A stretch of 64,000 bases of DNA from contig CAAEIG010000138.1 in assembly GCA_900755895.1 (NCBI GenBank), positions 27,436 through 91,435 of the forward strand. The letters are read 5' to 3'. The position numbers were made by a program, and so were the translations under genes. Below the pieces are notes generated by a model that worked only from the letters and a program-made list of their open reading frames with translations, was not told the DNA's origin and did no database searches. Shown here one piece after another: positions 16,273-24,354 of this stretch (position 1 is the first letter of the stretch; each line of letters begins with the position of its first letter). This DNA comes from Clostridia bacterium. GTDB taxonomy: Bacteria > Bacillota > Clostridia > Oscillospirales > Acutalibacteraceae.

Positions 16273-16380
16273 ATGATTTCTCGAAGCGCGAAGCGATTTT
16301 GCTATTATTTTAGCTTGAGCCTGCGATTTATGGCCCAGGCTTTTTTCGCGTGGGAAAACAGCGGCTTTGTTTGTTCATAG
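16273..16380 (+). CDS. aromatic-rich leader peptide (candidate attenuator)
   Basis: A 35-residue open frame starts with ATG 16273 and ends with TAG 16378-16380. GGAGG lies at 16256-16260 and AAAGG closer in. It contains six Phe, two adjacent Tyr and one Trp (9 of 35 residues aromatic), in blocks FCYYF, RF and FFAW. It lies 40 bp downstream of a promoter and ahead of the DAHP synthase gene, and overlaps a hairpin plus T-run. This is the classic arrangement of a leader peptide whose translation senses charged aromatic tRNAs. It is too short for standard gene finders. Translation has not been shown. Confidence 0.65.
   Translation: MISRSAKRFCYYFSLSLRFMAQAFFAWENSGFVCS
16317..16346 (+). terminator. 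first leader terminator/attenuator hairpin
   Basis: AGCCTG (16318-16323) pairs with CAGGCT (16336-16341) and runs into six T. It lies inside the leader peptide frame, so ribosome position would decide whether it folds. Confidence 0.55.
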
Positions 16381-16501
16381 CATGAAGGCAAAGGATCCTC
16401 TTGGCGTCAGAGTGCGTCAAAGTTTTTTACGGAGGGAAATGAAGGGACTCCGTGGGAGTTGAGGATCTAACCGGGAAAACCGGAAAACACATGCTGAAAC
16501 T

Positions 16502-16530
16502 GGGCGGAGCCGCAAGGCCCCGCCTTTTTT
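16502..16530 (+). terminator. second leader terminator ahead of aroF
   Basis: GGCGG-A-GCC pairs with GGC-C-CCGCC around GCAA, followed by six T, ending 32 nt before the aroF start. GCGGCT at 16361-16366 in the leader frame is complementary to AGCCGC at 16508-16513 in its 5' arm and loop and could form an antiterminator. Confidence 0.75.
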
Positions 16531-16562
16531 ATGCAGATTTCGTGAAAGGAAGGGAAACACAA

Positions 16563-17576
16563 ATGATTATCGTACTCAAACCCCATCAAAAGCAGGAGGT
16601 TGTGGATGAGTTTGTCCAGAAGCTCACAGATCACTACGATGTACAGGTGAACACTTGGGTAGGCACCCACAGCACGGTGCTTGGCCTCATCGGAGATACC
16701 ACCGCCATTGACGCGGAATATATTGCTGCTCAGGATTTTGTGGAGAGCGTCAAGCGTGTGCAGGAACCCTACAAAAAGGCGAACCGGAAATTTCATCCCG
16801 ATAATTCGGTGATCACTCTGCCGGGTGGACAGAAGATTGGCGACGGTCATTTGGCGCTGATTGCAGGTCCCTGCTCCGTGGAGAGTGAAGCGCAGATTTG
16901 CGGCATTGCGGAAAGTGTCAAAAAATCCGGAGCCCAGTTCCTCCGGGGGGGCGCCTTCAAACCCCGCACCTCACCCTATTCATTCCAGGGAATGAAGGCT
17001 GAAGGCTTGGAGCTGCTCTCCGAGGCCAAGAAAAAGACGGGACTTCCCATTGTCACGGAAATCATGAGCATTGAGCACCTGCCCCTGTTTGAGGACGTGG
17101 ATATTATCCAGGTGGGCGCTCGGAATATGCAGAACTTTGAACTGCTGAAACAGCTGGGCAGATTGAACAAGCCCATTCTGCTGAAGCGGGGCCTGGCAAA
17201 TACCATCGAAGAGCTGCTCATGAGTGCCGAATATATCATGGCTGAGGGAAATGAGCAGGTCATCCTCTGTGAGCGGGGAATCCGCACGTATGAGACCTTC
17301 ACCCGCAACACTCTGGACATCTCTGCGGTGCCGGCCATCAAGAAGCTCTCCCATCTGCCTGTGATTGTGGATCCCAGCCACGCTTCCGGTATCAACTGGC
17401 TAATTGAGCCTTTGGCTTTAGCAGCTGCCGCTATCGGCGCCGACGGCCTGATTATCGAGGTACACAACGATCCCAGCCACGCCCTGTGTGACGGCGCCCA
17501 GTCCATCACCCCGGCCCAGTTCGAAACTTTGGCGGAAAAAGTCACCAAGGTGTCCGATCTGGTGCGGAGTTTTTAA
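16563..17576 (+). CDS. aroF: 3-deoxy-7-phosphoheptulonate (DAHP) synthase
   Basis: A 337-residue type I-beta enzyme that condenses phosphoenolpyruvate and erythrose-4-phosphate, the first step of aromatic biosynthesis. The first 65 residues (IIVLKPHQKQEVVDEF...) form the ferredoxin-like regulatory domain known from the Thermotoga enzyme, where Tyr or Phe inhibit. The barrel follows with AGPCSVES near 101, LRGGAFKPRTSPYSFQG near 127, LLKRGLANT near 206 and DPSHASG near 262. The ATG at 16563 has AAGGAAGGG upstream. It lies directly behind the leader peptide and terminator pair, so expression is probably controlled by attenuation as well as feedback. Confidence 0.95.
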   Translation: MIIVLKPHQKQEVVDEFVQKLTDHYDVQVNTWVGTHSTVLGLIGDTTAIDAEYIAAQDFVESVKRVQEPYKKANRKFHPDNSVITLPGGQKIGDGHLALIAGPCSVESEAQICGIAESVKKSGAQFLRGGAFKPRTSPYSFQGMKAEGLELLSEAKKKTGLPIVTEIMSIEHLPLFEDVDIIQVGARNMQNFELLKQLGRLNKPILLKRGLANTIEELLMSAEYIMAEGNEQVILCERGIRTYETFTRNTLDISAVPAIKKLSHLPVIVDPSHASGINWLIEPLALAAAAIGADGLIIEVHNDPSHALCDGAQSITPAQFETLAEKVTKVSDLVRSF

Positions 17577-17579
17577 GGT

Positions 17580-18425
17580 ATGGAGATTGTCATTGTAGGC
17601 TTGGGGCTGATTGGCGGCTCCATAGCGAAAGCGCTGAAACAGAATACTTCTCATCGAGTGCTGGGAATGGACGTCAACCAGGATGTGCTGTTGGATGCCT
17701 GCTCCTGTGGTGCTATTGACGGAAAGGCCTCCCTCTCTGATTTGGAGCAGGCGGACCTGGTCTATCTCTCCATCTACCCCGAGGATATTTTGGCATTTGT
17801 TCGGGAGTATGGCAGCCGGCTCAAACCCGGTTGTATTCTCACTGACGCCTGCGGCATCAAGGGGGAGATTTGTGCCGAAATGGATAGGCTCTCCCAGGAT
17901 GGCGATGGACAGCCTTGCGCACCCTATCAGTTTGTGGCCGGTCATCCCATGGCTGGCAAGGAGCAGAGCGGCTTTTCTGCCAGCGACCCCAGCATTTTCA
18001 TTGGCGCCTCCTATATTCTGGTGCCGGGCACGGCTCAGCCTTGGGCGGTGGAAGTTGTAGAGAATTTGGCCAGAGCCATGGGCTTTGGCAGGGTGGTGAA
18101 GGTCACCGCTCAGGAACACGACAGGAATATTGCCTATACCTCCCAGGTGCCCCATGCACTGGCTTGCGCATATGTGCTCAGTCCCAGGTGCAAGCAGCAT
18201 CAGGGATTTTCCGCCGGAAGCTACCGGGACGTATCCCGGGTGGCGGCCATCAACGATGTGCTGTGGACCCGCTTGTTTCTAGACAACCGTGACAGCTTGG
18301 TGGAGGAGCTGGACGAGTTGCTGTGCAATCTGAGCCGGATTCGCAACGCTGTGGCGGAAGAGGACCAGGAGCAGCTGCAAGAGCTTCTGCGGGAGGCCGC
18401 CCGCATCAAGGCAGAGGTGGGCTGA
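17580..18425 (+). CDS. tyrA: prephenate dehydrogenase
   Basis: A 281-residue NAD-dependent enzyme converting prephenate to 4-hydroxyphenylpyruvate for tyrosine. The Rossmann motif GLGLIGGS (7-14), ACGIKG near 97, HPMAGKEQSG near 122 with the catalytic His, and SQVPHALA near 184 are visible. There is no C-terminal ACT domain, so end-product control is unlikely at this enzyme. It starts 3 nt after the aroF stop and is surely co-transcribed. Confidence 0.92.
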   Translation: MEIVIVGLGLIGGSIAKALKQNTSHRVLGMDVNQDVLLDACSCGAIDGKASLSDLEQADLVYLSIYPEDILAFVREYGSRLKPGCILTDACGIKGEICAEMDRLSQDGDGQPCAPYQFVAGHPMAGKEQSGFSASDPSIFIGASYILVPGTAQPWAVEVVENLARAMGFGRVVKVTAQEHDRNIAYTSQVPHALACAYVLSPRCKQHQGFSAGSYRDVSRVAAINDVLWTRLFLDNRDSLVEELDELLCNLSRIRNAVAEEDQEQLQELLREAARIKAEVG

Positions 18426-18446
18426 TGACGGAAAGGATGGTTTGAC

Positions 18447-19502
18447 ATGAAGCTGGATATCGAAACGGCGCGTCCGTACAGTGTATATATAGAAAGCGGT
18501 TTGCTGGACCGAGTGGGTGAGTTGGCCCAAAAGACCCGAAAACCCGGATCCCAGGCCATGCTCATCAGTGACAGCAACGTGTTCCCACTTTACGGGGAGC
18601 GGGTGTCCGCATCCTTGGAGCGTGCGGGGTTTGCGGTGTCTACTTTTGTCTTCCCGGCTGGGGAGCCCTCCAAGCAGATCTCCACGGTGTGCCAGATGTA
18701 CCAAGCCCTGGCGAAGAAAGAGTTCACCCGCACGGACTTTATCGTCACCCTTGGCGGCGGAGTCACCGGCGACATGGGGGGATTTGCAGCGGCCACCTAT
18801 CTTCGTGGAATTCCTTTTATACAGGTTCCCACCACACTGCTCTCTCAGGTGGATGCCAGCGTGGGAGGGAAAACCGGTGTGGATCTGCCCTTTGGCAAGA
18901 ACCTGGTGGGGGCGTTCCACCAGCCGGAGGCAGTCCTCACGGATCCGGATACCCTAAAGACTTTGCCAGAACACTTTTTCCGTGACGGCATGGGGGAGGT
19001 TGTCAAATACGGCTGTATTTCCGACCAGCCCTTGTTCCAAGCATTGGAGGCCGGCACCGCCCTGGAGAATTTGGAAGACCTGCTGGCTCGCTGTGTTGCC
19101 AGTAAAAAGTCCTTTGTGGAGGAAGACACCCGAGATACGGGTCGCCGGATGATTCTAAACTTTGGGCACACATTTGGCCACGCTCTGGAAAAGCTTCACA
19201 ACTTTGAGGGTCTCTCCCACGGAGAGGCAGTGGGCATTGGAATGGTGTTGGCCAGTCGTGTGGGCGAAGAGCTTTCTGTCACACCCAAGGGCACGGCGGA
19301 GCGGATCTTGACGGTACTGGGGCAGTATGGCCTGCCCACTTCCAGCCAGTTTTCCTGGGAGGAGATTGTGGATGCCACCGCCTTGGATAAAAAGAGTGAC
19401 GGCAGCAGCCTGCGGTTGATCCTCCTGAAGGAGATTGGAGATGCGGTCATCCATCCGGTCACCCGGGAGGACCTGAAACGGTTGTGGAAAGGAGGGGTAT
19501 AA
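18447..19502 (+). CDS. aroB: 3-dehydroquinate synthase
   Basis: A 351-residue zinc and NAD-dependent enzyme that cyclises DAHP to 3-dehydroquinate. Diagnostic segments are VTLGGGVTGDMGGFAAATYLRG near 97, PTTLLSQVDASVGGKTGVD near 130, RDGMGEVVKYG near 178 and the metal ligands in NFGHTFGHALE near 236 and LSHGEAVGIGM. It shares one base with the next gene (TAATG), implying coupled translation. Confidence 0.95.
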   Translation: MKLDIETARPYSVYIESGLLDRVGELAQKTRKPGSQAMLISDSNVFPLYGERVSASLERAGFAVSTFVFPAGEPSKQISTVCQMYQALAKKEFTRTDFIVTLGGGVTGDMGGFAAATYLRGIPFIQVPTTLLSQVDASVGGKTGVDLPFGKNLVGAFHQPEAVLTDPDTLKTLPEHFFRDGMGEVVKYGCISDQPLFQALEAGTALENLEDLLARCVASKKSFVEEDTRDTGRRMILNFGHTFGHALEKLHNFEGLSHGEAVGIGMVLASRVGEELSVTPKGTAERILTVLGQYGLPTSSQFSWEEIVDATALDKKSDGSSLRLILLKEIGDAVIHPVTREDLKRLWKGGV

Positions 19503-20806
19503 TGGCACAGGCAATCTATGGAAACCAGTTTGCGGGGGGCAGCGTGGAGATCCCTCCCAGCAAAAGCGCCGCACACCGGCAAGTGATCTGCGCGGCGCTC
19601 TCCCGGGGAGAGTGTGGCCTTTCTCCAGTGGACATGAGCGAGGATATCAAAGCCACCGTGGCGGCTGTCACTGCCCTAGGTGCAAAAGCGGAGTACGATG
19701 ACCGTACGGCTTTTCTCGCATTGGACGCTTCGGGTTTGGGTTGCCGAAACGCGGTAATTGACTGTGGCGAGTCCGGTTCCACTCTGCGGTTTCTCGTTCC
19801 CATCGCTGCGGCCTTGGGGGCTTCCACCAGGTTTTTGGGCCGGGGAAGGCTTCCTCAGCGGCCCTTGGGGATTTACGCGGAGCTGCTCCCGACCCACGGG
19901 GTGGAATTCCGTACCCAAGGGGGCTTGCCCCTAGAGATTTCCGGCCGGTTGAAAAGCGGTGTCTACCGGCTGCCCGGTGATGTCAGTTCCCAGTTTGTCA
20001 CGGGGTTGCTGTTTGCTCTGCCTCTGCTGCAAGGTGACAGCGAAATTATCCTCACTTCTCCCTTGGAGTCCCGGGGATATGTGGAGCTGACTCTTTCGGT
20101 TCTGGAGGAGTTTGGAGTAGCGGTTCAGGAGATTTCCCAGGGATGGCACGTGCCGGGCGGTCAGACCTACCGTCCCCATGATTGCCACGTGGAGGGGGAT
20201 TGGTCCCAGGCGGCGTTTTTCCTGTGTATGGCGGCACTTTCACCCACAGGAGCGCCTGTGGAGATCCACGGTCTTCGGGATAAGTCCCTCCAGGGGGATA
20301 AGAGCTGTGTGGAGTGGTTCCGGCATTTTGGGCTGGAGATTTCCTGGCGCGGAGATGTGCTCTCTGCCTGTAATCCTCGGGCAGGCCAGCCCTATGGCGG
20401 TCTGCGCGGTCTGATCATTGATGCCTCTCAGATTCCAGACATGGTGCCGGCATTGGCAGTGTGTGCAGCGTTCAGCCAGGGGGAGACTCGAATCATCAAT
20501 GCCCAGCGGCTGCGCTTGAAGGAGAGCGACCGTCTGGCCGCTATGGCAGAGGCTATCAGCGGTTTGGGGGGAAGAGCAGAGGCCACGGCTGATGGTTTGG
20601 TGATTCAGGGTGCGCCCTGGTTGCAGGGAGGCACGGTGCAAGGAAAGAACGATCACCGTGTGGTGATGGCCCTGGCAGCGGCGGCCCTGCGGTGTAAGAG
20701 TCCAGTGGGAGTCACTGACGCCCAGAGTATTCGAAAATCCTACCCGGGATTTTTCCAGGATTTTACCAAGTTAGGAGGGAACGTTCATGTCCTCGACCTG
20801 GGGTGA
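19502..20806 (+). CDS. aroA: 5-enolpyruvylshikimate-3-phosphate synthase
   Basis: A 434-residue enzyme that joins phosphoenolpyruvate to shikimate-3-phosphate. The N-terminal PPSKSAAHRQ (about 17-26), the segment CGESGSTLRFLVP near 87, the acid DASQIPDMVPAL near 308 and LRLKESDRLAAM near 339 are canonical. It begins in the aroB stop (TAATG) with GGAGGGG upstream and overlaps aroC by 20 nt. NIT and other glyphosate-class determinants were not analysed. Confidence 0.95.
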   Translation: MAQAIYGNQFAGGSVEIPPSKSAAHRQVICAALSRGECGLSPVDMSEDIKATVAAVTALGAKAEYDDRTAFLALDASGLGCRNAVIDCGESGSTLRFLVPIAAALGASTRFLGRGRLPQRPLGIYAELLPTHGVEFRTQGGLPLEISGRLKSGVYRLPGDVSSQFVTGLLFALPLLQGDSEIILTSPLESRGYVELTLSVLEEFGVAVQEISQGWHVPGGQTYRPHDCHVEGDWSQAAFFLCMAALSPTGAPVEIHGLRDKSLQGDKSCVEWFRHFGLEISWRGDVLSACNPRAGQPYGGLRGLIIDASQIPDMVPALAVCAAFSQGETRIINAQRLRLKESDRLAAMAEAISGLGGRAEATADGLVIQGAPWLQGGTVQGKNDHRVVMALAAAALRCKSPVGVTDAQSIRKSYPGFFQDFTKLGGNVHVLDLG

Positions 20807-21878
20807 GCGGATAAAGCTCTCCATTTTTGGAGGCAGTCATACAACGGCAATTGGCGTCAACCTTGACGGATTGCCTGCAGGAGAGGCGGTTGACTGGGAG
20901 CAAGTCCTGGTCCAAATGGCCCGGCGCGCTCCGGGCCAGGACCCCACAGCCACTCGGCGAAAGGAGACCGATGAGCCGAAGGTCCTGTGCGGCCTGCTTA
21001 ACGGAGTCACAACGGGGGCCCCTTTGTGTGCTATCATTGAAAACACCAACCAGCGCTCCAAGGATTATGAAGGACTGCGGGTGCGTCCCCGCCCCGGTCA
21101 CGGGGATTACACTGCCTATGTGAAGTACGGGAACCACCACGACGTCCGTGGAGGTGGTCACTTTTCCGGACGGCTGACAGCGCCCCTGGTGTTTGCAGGA
21201 GCTGTTGCCCGGCAGATTCTAGCTAGACGTGGGATTGCAGTAGCTGCTCATGTAGCTTCTATCGGAGAGGTGCAAGACGTGCGCTTTGACCCGGTGTTCC
21301 CAGATCCTCAGCTGATGTCCCGGCTTTCCCAGGAGTATTTCCCGGTGATCGACCAGGATGCCAAAGAGTGTATGCGTCAGGTGATTGAATCCGCCCGTCT
21401 GGATTGTGACAGTGTAGGTGGTACCGTGGAGTGCATTGTAACCGGTCTGCCTGTGGGAGCGGGAAATCCCATGTTTGACGGGGCGGAGAACTTGATTGCC
21501 TCCCTGTGCTTTGGCATCCCTGCCATGAAGGGCATTGAGTTTGGAGCCGGATTTGATGTGTCCTCTCGTCGAGGCAGCCAGAACAACGATCCCTTCTACT
21601 ACGATGAGGATGGAACGGTCAAGACGAAAACAAACAATTCCGGAGGGATCCTGGGGGGCATCACCAACGGAATGCCTTTGGTGTTCCGAGCGGCGTTTAA
21701 GCCCACAGCGTCCATCGCCAAAGAGCAGGATACCGTGGATTTGCAAACCGGTGAAAACGTGAAGCTGGTGGTTAAAGGCCGCCATGATCCCTGCATCGTG
21801 CCCAGAGCGGCGGCAGCTGTGGAAGCGGCAGCCTGTGTGGCGGTGCTGGAATTGTTAGCCCAGAGCGGCCTGCTGTAA
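20787..21878 (+). CDS. aroC: chorismate synthase
   Basis: A 363-residue flavin-dependent enzyme forming chorismate. Family signatures are GESHT-like GGSHTTAIGVNLDG near the N terminus, RPRPGHGDYTAYVKYG near 97, HDVRGGGHFSGRLTA near 113 and GGILGGITNGMP near 290, then RHDPCIVPRAA near 331. The start overlaps the end of aroA by 20 nt, with AGGAGGG just before it. All core residues seem present. Confidence 0.95.
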   Translation: MSSTWGERIKLSIFGGSHTTAIGVNLDGLPAGEAVDWEQVLVQMARRAPGQDPTATRRKETDEPKVLCGLLNGVTTGAPLCAIIENTNQRSKDYEGLRVRPRPGHGDYTAYVKYGNHHDVRGGGHFSGRLTAPLVFAGAVARQILARRGIAVAAHVASIGEVQDVRFDPVFPDPQLMSRLSQEYFPVIDQDAKECMRQVIESARLDCDSVGGTVECIVTGLPVGAGNPMFDGAENLIASLCFGIPAMKGIEFGAGFDVSSRRGSQNNDPFYYDEDGTVKTKTNNSGGILGGITNGMPLVFRAAFKPTASIAKEQDTVDLQTGENVKLVVKGRHDPCIVPRAAAAVEAAACVAVLELLAQSGLL

Positions 21879-21941
21879 GCGTTTAGTTGTTCAAGGGAAA
21901 TGCCCCTGGAGAGGAAATACAAAAAGAAAGAGGGAACGCCT

Positions 21942-23081
21942 GTGGAAAAAGTGGAATATGAAGCACGGCTGGGGAAGCTCCGGGAAGAGATCGACCAGAT
22001 TGACGGAGAACTGTTGCCCTTGTTCCTGCGGCGCATGGATTGTTCGCAGCGGGTGGCCCAGCTAAAGGGCGAAGCTGGCATGCCAGTGTTCAGCCCCCAG
22101 CGGGAACAAGCCATTTTGGATAAAGTGCGCCAAAGGGGCGGTGAGGACGGCGATGCCGCTGCAGCACTGTATAGCTCCATCATGGCTATCAGTAGGGCGA
22201 AGCAGCATCAGATGCTTCAGGGAGGAAGTTCCCTGCGCCAGTTGGAGAGAACAGCAGCTCGTACGCTTCGCACAGAAGGTGCCAAAGTAATGTGCCAGGG
22301 AGTACCCGGGGCATTCTCTCACAAAGCTGCGCTGAAGTTTTTCGGGGAGATCTCTCCGTCGTTTGAACCCACCTGGAAACAGGTTTTTGAGGATGTGGAC
22401 ACGGGACGTGCAGATTTCGGTGTCTTGCCAGTGGAGAATTCTGCAGCTGGGTCGGTCACCGGAGTGTATGACTTGATCCTCCGCTATCGCTTTTATATTG
22501 TAGGAGCGGTGGATGTCAAGGTGGAACATTGTCTGGTTGCTGGCAAGGCCACTGGGACCCCTGTGAAAGCAGTGTCCCATCCCCAGGCCTTGTCCCAGTG
22601 CAGTGAATATTTGGAATCCCATAACTTGCAGGGAGTGGAGTGGTCCAACACAGCAGCAGCTGCCCAGTATGTGGCCCAACAGTGCCCCCCGGGGGTGGCA
22701 GCCATCTGTTCCAAAGAGGCGGCCCAGGAATATGGCCTTACTATCCTTCAGGAGAATATCCAGAATGAAGCGGAGAACACCACCCGGTTCATCATCATAT
22801 CCAAGGAGGCGATTCTGCCGGAGGATGCGGGAAAGATCAGCCTGTGCTTCTCACTGCCCCATGTGACCGGTTCCCTGTCCAATGTGTTGGATCGTTTTGC
22901 TTATGCAGGGTTGAATCTGACGAAGATTGAGTCCCGGCCCTTGCCGGGCAAAAATTTCGAGTATGATTTTTACTTGGACTTCACTGGGAATATCCATCAG
23001 CCTCAGACAATGGATCTAATTTGCGCACTCCAGGACGAGCTGCCGCGGTTTTCCTTCTTGGGGAATTACAACGAACGCTGA
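21942..23081 (+). CDS. pheA: chorismate mutase / prephenate dehydratase (P-protein)
   Basis: A 379-residue fusion for phenylalanine synthesis. An AroQ-type chorismate mutase helical domain covers about 1-85 (LREEIDQIDGELLPLFLRRM). Prephenate dehydratase covers about 105-285 (GVPGAFSHKAAL, LPVENSAAGSV, NTTRFIIIS). A C-terminal ACT domain covers about 295-375 with the Phe-binding SLSNVL and KIESRPLPG segments. GTG at 21942 is preferred because GAGGG lies 8 nt upstream; an in-frame ATG at 21900 would add 14 Lys-rich residues and has poorer spacing. It is the last gene of the aromatic cluster. Confidence 0.92.
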   Translation: MEKVEYEARLGKLREEIDQIDGELLPLFLRRMDCSQRVAQLKGEAGMPVFSPQREQAILDKVRQRGGEDGDAAAALYSSIMAISRAKQHQMLQGGSSLRQLERTAARTLRTEGAKVMCQGVPGAFSHKAALKFFGEISPSFEPTWKQVFEDVDTGRADFGVLPVENSAAGSVTGVYDLILRYRFYIVGAVDVKVEHCLVAGKATGTPVKAVSHPQALSQCSEYLESHNLQGVEWSNTAAAAQYVAQQCPPGVAAICSKEAAQEYGLTILQENIQNEAENTTRFIIISKEAILPEDAGKISLCFSLPHVTGSLSNVLDRFAYAGLNLTKIESRPLPGKNFEYDFYLDFTGNIHQPQTMDLICALQDELPRFSFLGNYNER

Positions 23082-23123
23082 TCGCGATATTATTTACTAT
23101 ATTTCATAGAAAGGAAGGATTCC

Positions 23124-23633
23124 ATGCAGGAGATCACTTTGGAGCGGGTGGAAACTCAGCCCCAAATCGATACGCTTACCACCATTGCCAAACAGGTGTG
23201 GCATGAGACCTTTGACCCCATTCTTGAGCCGGGTCAGACCGATTATATGATTGATAAATTCCAGTCGGATCACGCGGTGAAGGATCAGATGGCCCATCAG
23301 AATTACCGGTACTATCTGGCCAAGCTTGGTGACCGCTATGCAGGTTTTGTGGGATTTGCCCCCCGATATGAGGGGAAAGAGGAGATGTATCTGAGCAAGG
23401 TGTACCTGCTCTCAGAGTGCCGGGGCCAGGGCGTTGTTCGAAAGCTTTTTGACCTAGTGGAAGAGGAGGCCAGGAAAGAAGGCCTGCCCTATATTCGTCT
23501 GACTGTGAACAAACACAATACCCATGCTTTCCAGGTTTATCAGCATCTTGGCTACGAGAATGTAGAGTCCGTCAAAGTGGATATTGGATCCGGTTACTAC
23601 ATGGACGATTATGTCATGGTCAAACGCCTATGA
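23124..23633 (+). CDS. GNAT-family N-acetyltransferase
   Basis: A 169-residue acetyl-CoA-dependent transferase. The core shows the beta-4 strand KVYLLSECRGQGVVRKLFD near 91-109, with the Q/R-x-x-G-x-G/A acetyl-CoA loop (CRGQGV), and NKHNTHAFQVYQHLGY near 133-148, typical of motif B. The substrate is unknown; the length and VWHETFDPILEPGQTDYMI region resemble spermidine/aminoglycoside-like GNATs of Clostridia. It overlaps the next gene by 4 nt (ATGA) and follows pheA after 42 bp with AAGGAAGG as its ribosome site. Confidence 0.85.
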   Translation: MQEITLERVETQPQIDTLTTIAKQVWHETFDPILEPGQTDYMIDKFQSDHAVKDQMAHQNYRYYLAKLGDRYAGFVGFAPRYEGKEEMYLSKVYLLSECRGQGVVRKLFDLVEEEARKEGLPYIRLTVNKHNTHAFQVYQHLGYENVESVKVDIGSGYYMDDYVMVKRL

Positions 23634-24148
23634 AGCCGGGAGAGAGTTTGGAAGGCCTGACCAGGGAGCAGCTGCTGGAATTGATCTCCCTCTATTCCAA
23701 AAACTGGTTGGCTATGGATGGAGTCTGGTTTCAGTCCATTGAGAGAAAGTATGGTATGGACGAGGCCATGTATCACGATGTGGAGGCCTGGAAACGGTTT
23801 ACCGTCACGGAGGCCAGGCGGATTAAGAAATTTCTCAATCTGCCGGAGCATCCCGGTTTGGAGGGCTTGAAACAGGCGTTGAGTTTTCGTTTCTATGCTA
23901 ATCTGAGTCATTACGAGTTTGAAGAGCGGGAAAATGCTCTGCTCTACCGCAATGTGGATTGTCGTGTGCAGCAAGCCCGGTTGAGAAAGGGGATGGGACT
24001 GCATCCATGTAAGCCGGCCGGCGAGGTGGAGTATGCCGGTTTTGCCAAGACCATTGATGATCGCATTGCGTGCCAGTGTATCAGCTGCTGTCCGGATGTT
24101 ACAGATGAAAGCTGTGCTTGTGCTTGGCTTTTTACCTTGGAATCATAA
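23630..24148 (+). CDS. Cys-rich DUF6125-like protein
   Basis: A 172-residue soluble protein. The N-terminal half is helical (LTREQLLELISLYSKNWLAMDGVWFQ), resembling clostridial proteins annotated as DUF6125 or thiazoline-carboxylate-hydrolase-like. The C-terminal half has a Cys pattern (CRVQQARL, CKPAG, CQCISCCPD, SCACAW) that could hold a metal or an Fe-S cluster. It is translationally coupled to the GNAT gene, so the two may act on one substrate. The family assignment is from memory of its general pattern; no function is claimed. Confidence 0.6.
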   Translation: MKPGESLEGLTREQLLELISLYSKNWLAMDGVWFQSIERKYGMDEAMYHDVEAWKRFTVTEARRIKKFLNLPEHPGLEGLKQALSFRFYANLSHYEFEERENALLYRNVDCRVQQARLRKGMGLHPCKPAGEVEYAGFAKTIDDRIACQCISCCPDVTDESCACAWLFTLES

Positions 24149-24158
24149 GTTGAATGGA

Positions 24159-24189
24159 GAACGCCCCGACTTTTGCCGCGGGCGTTTTT
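24159..24189 (+). terminator. intrinsic terminator
   Basis: ACGCCC (24161-24166) pairs with GGGCGT (24180-24185), followed by TTTT. Confidence 0.65.
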
Positions 24190-24240
24190 GCATGTAGAGA
24201 TTTAGACCGAACTTCTGGGACTTTTGTGGATCCCGAGCTT

Positions 24241-24270
24241 TTGACAGCATCCTCCCGGGAAGGGTGGTAT
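24241..24270 (+). promoter_or_regulatory. promoter candidate for the wall hydrolase gene
   Basis: Consensus TTGACA (24241-24246), then 18 bp, then a weak TGGTAT (24265-24270). Confidence 0.4.
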
Positions 24271-24354
24271 CATAGGTCCTCGCGGGCTGGAATATTTTCT
24301 CAGCCTGTCCCATACGTATGGAGCATAGAATCCAAAAGACAAGGAGATTGGTCT

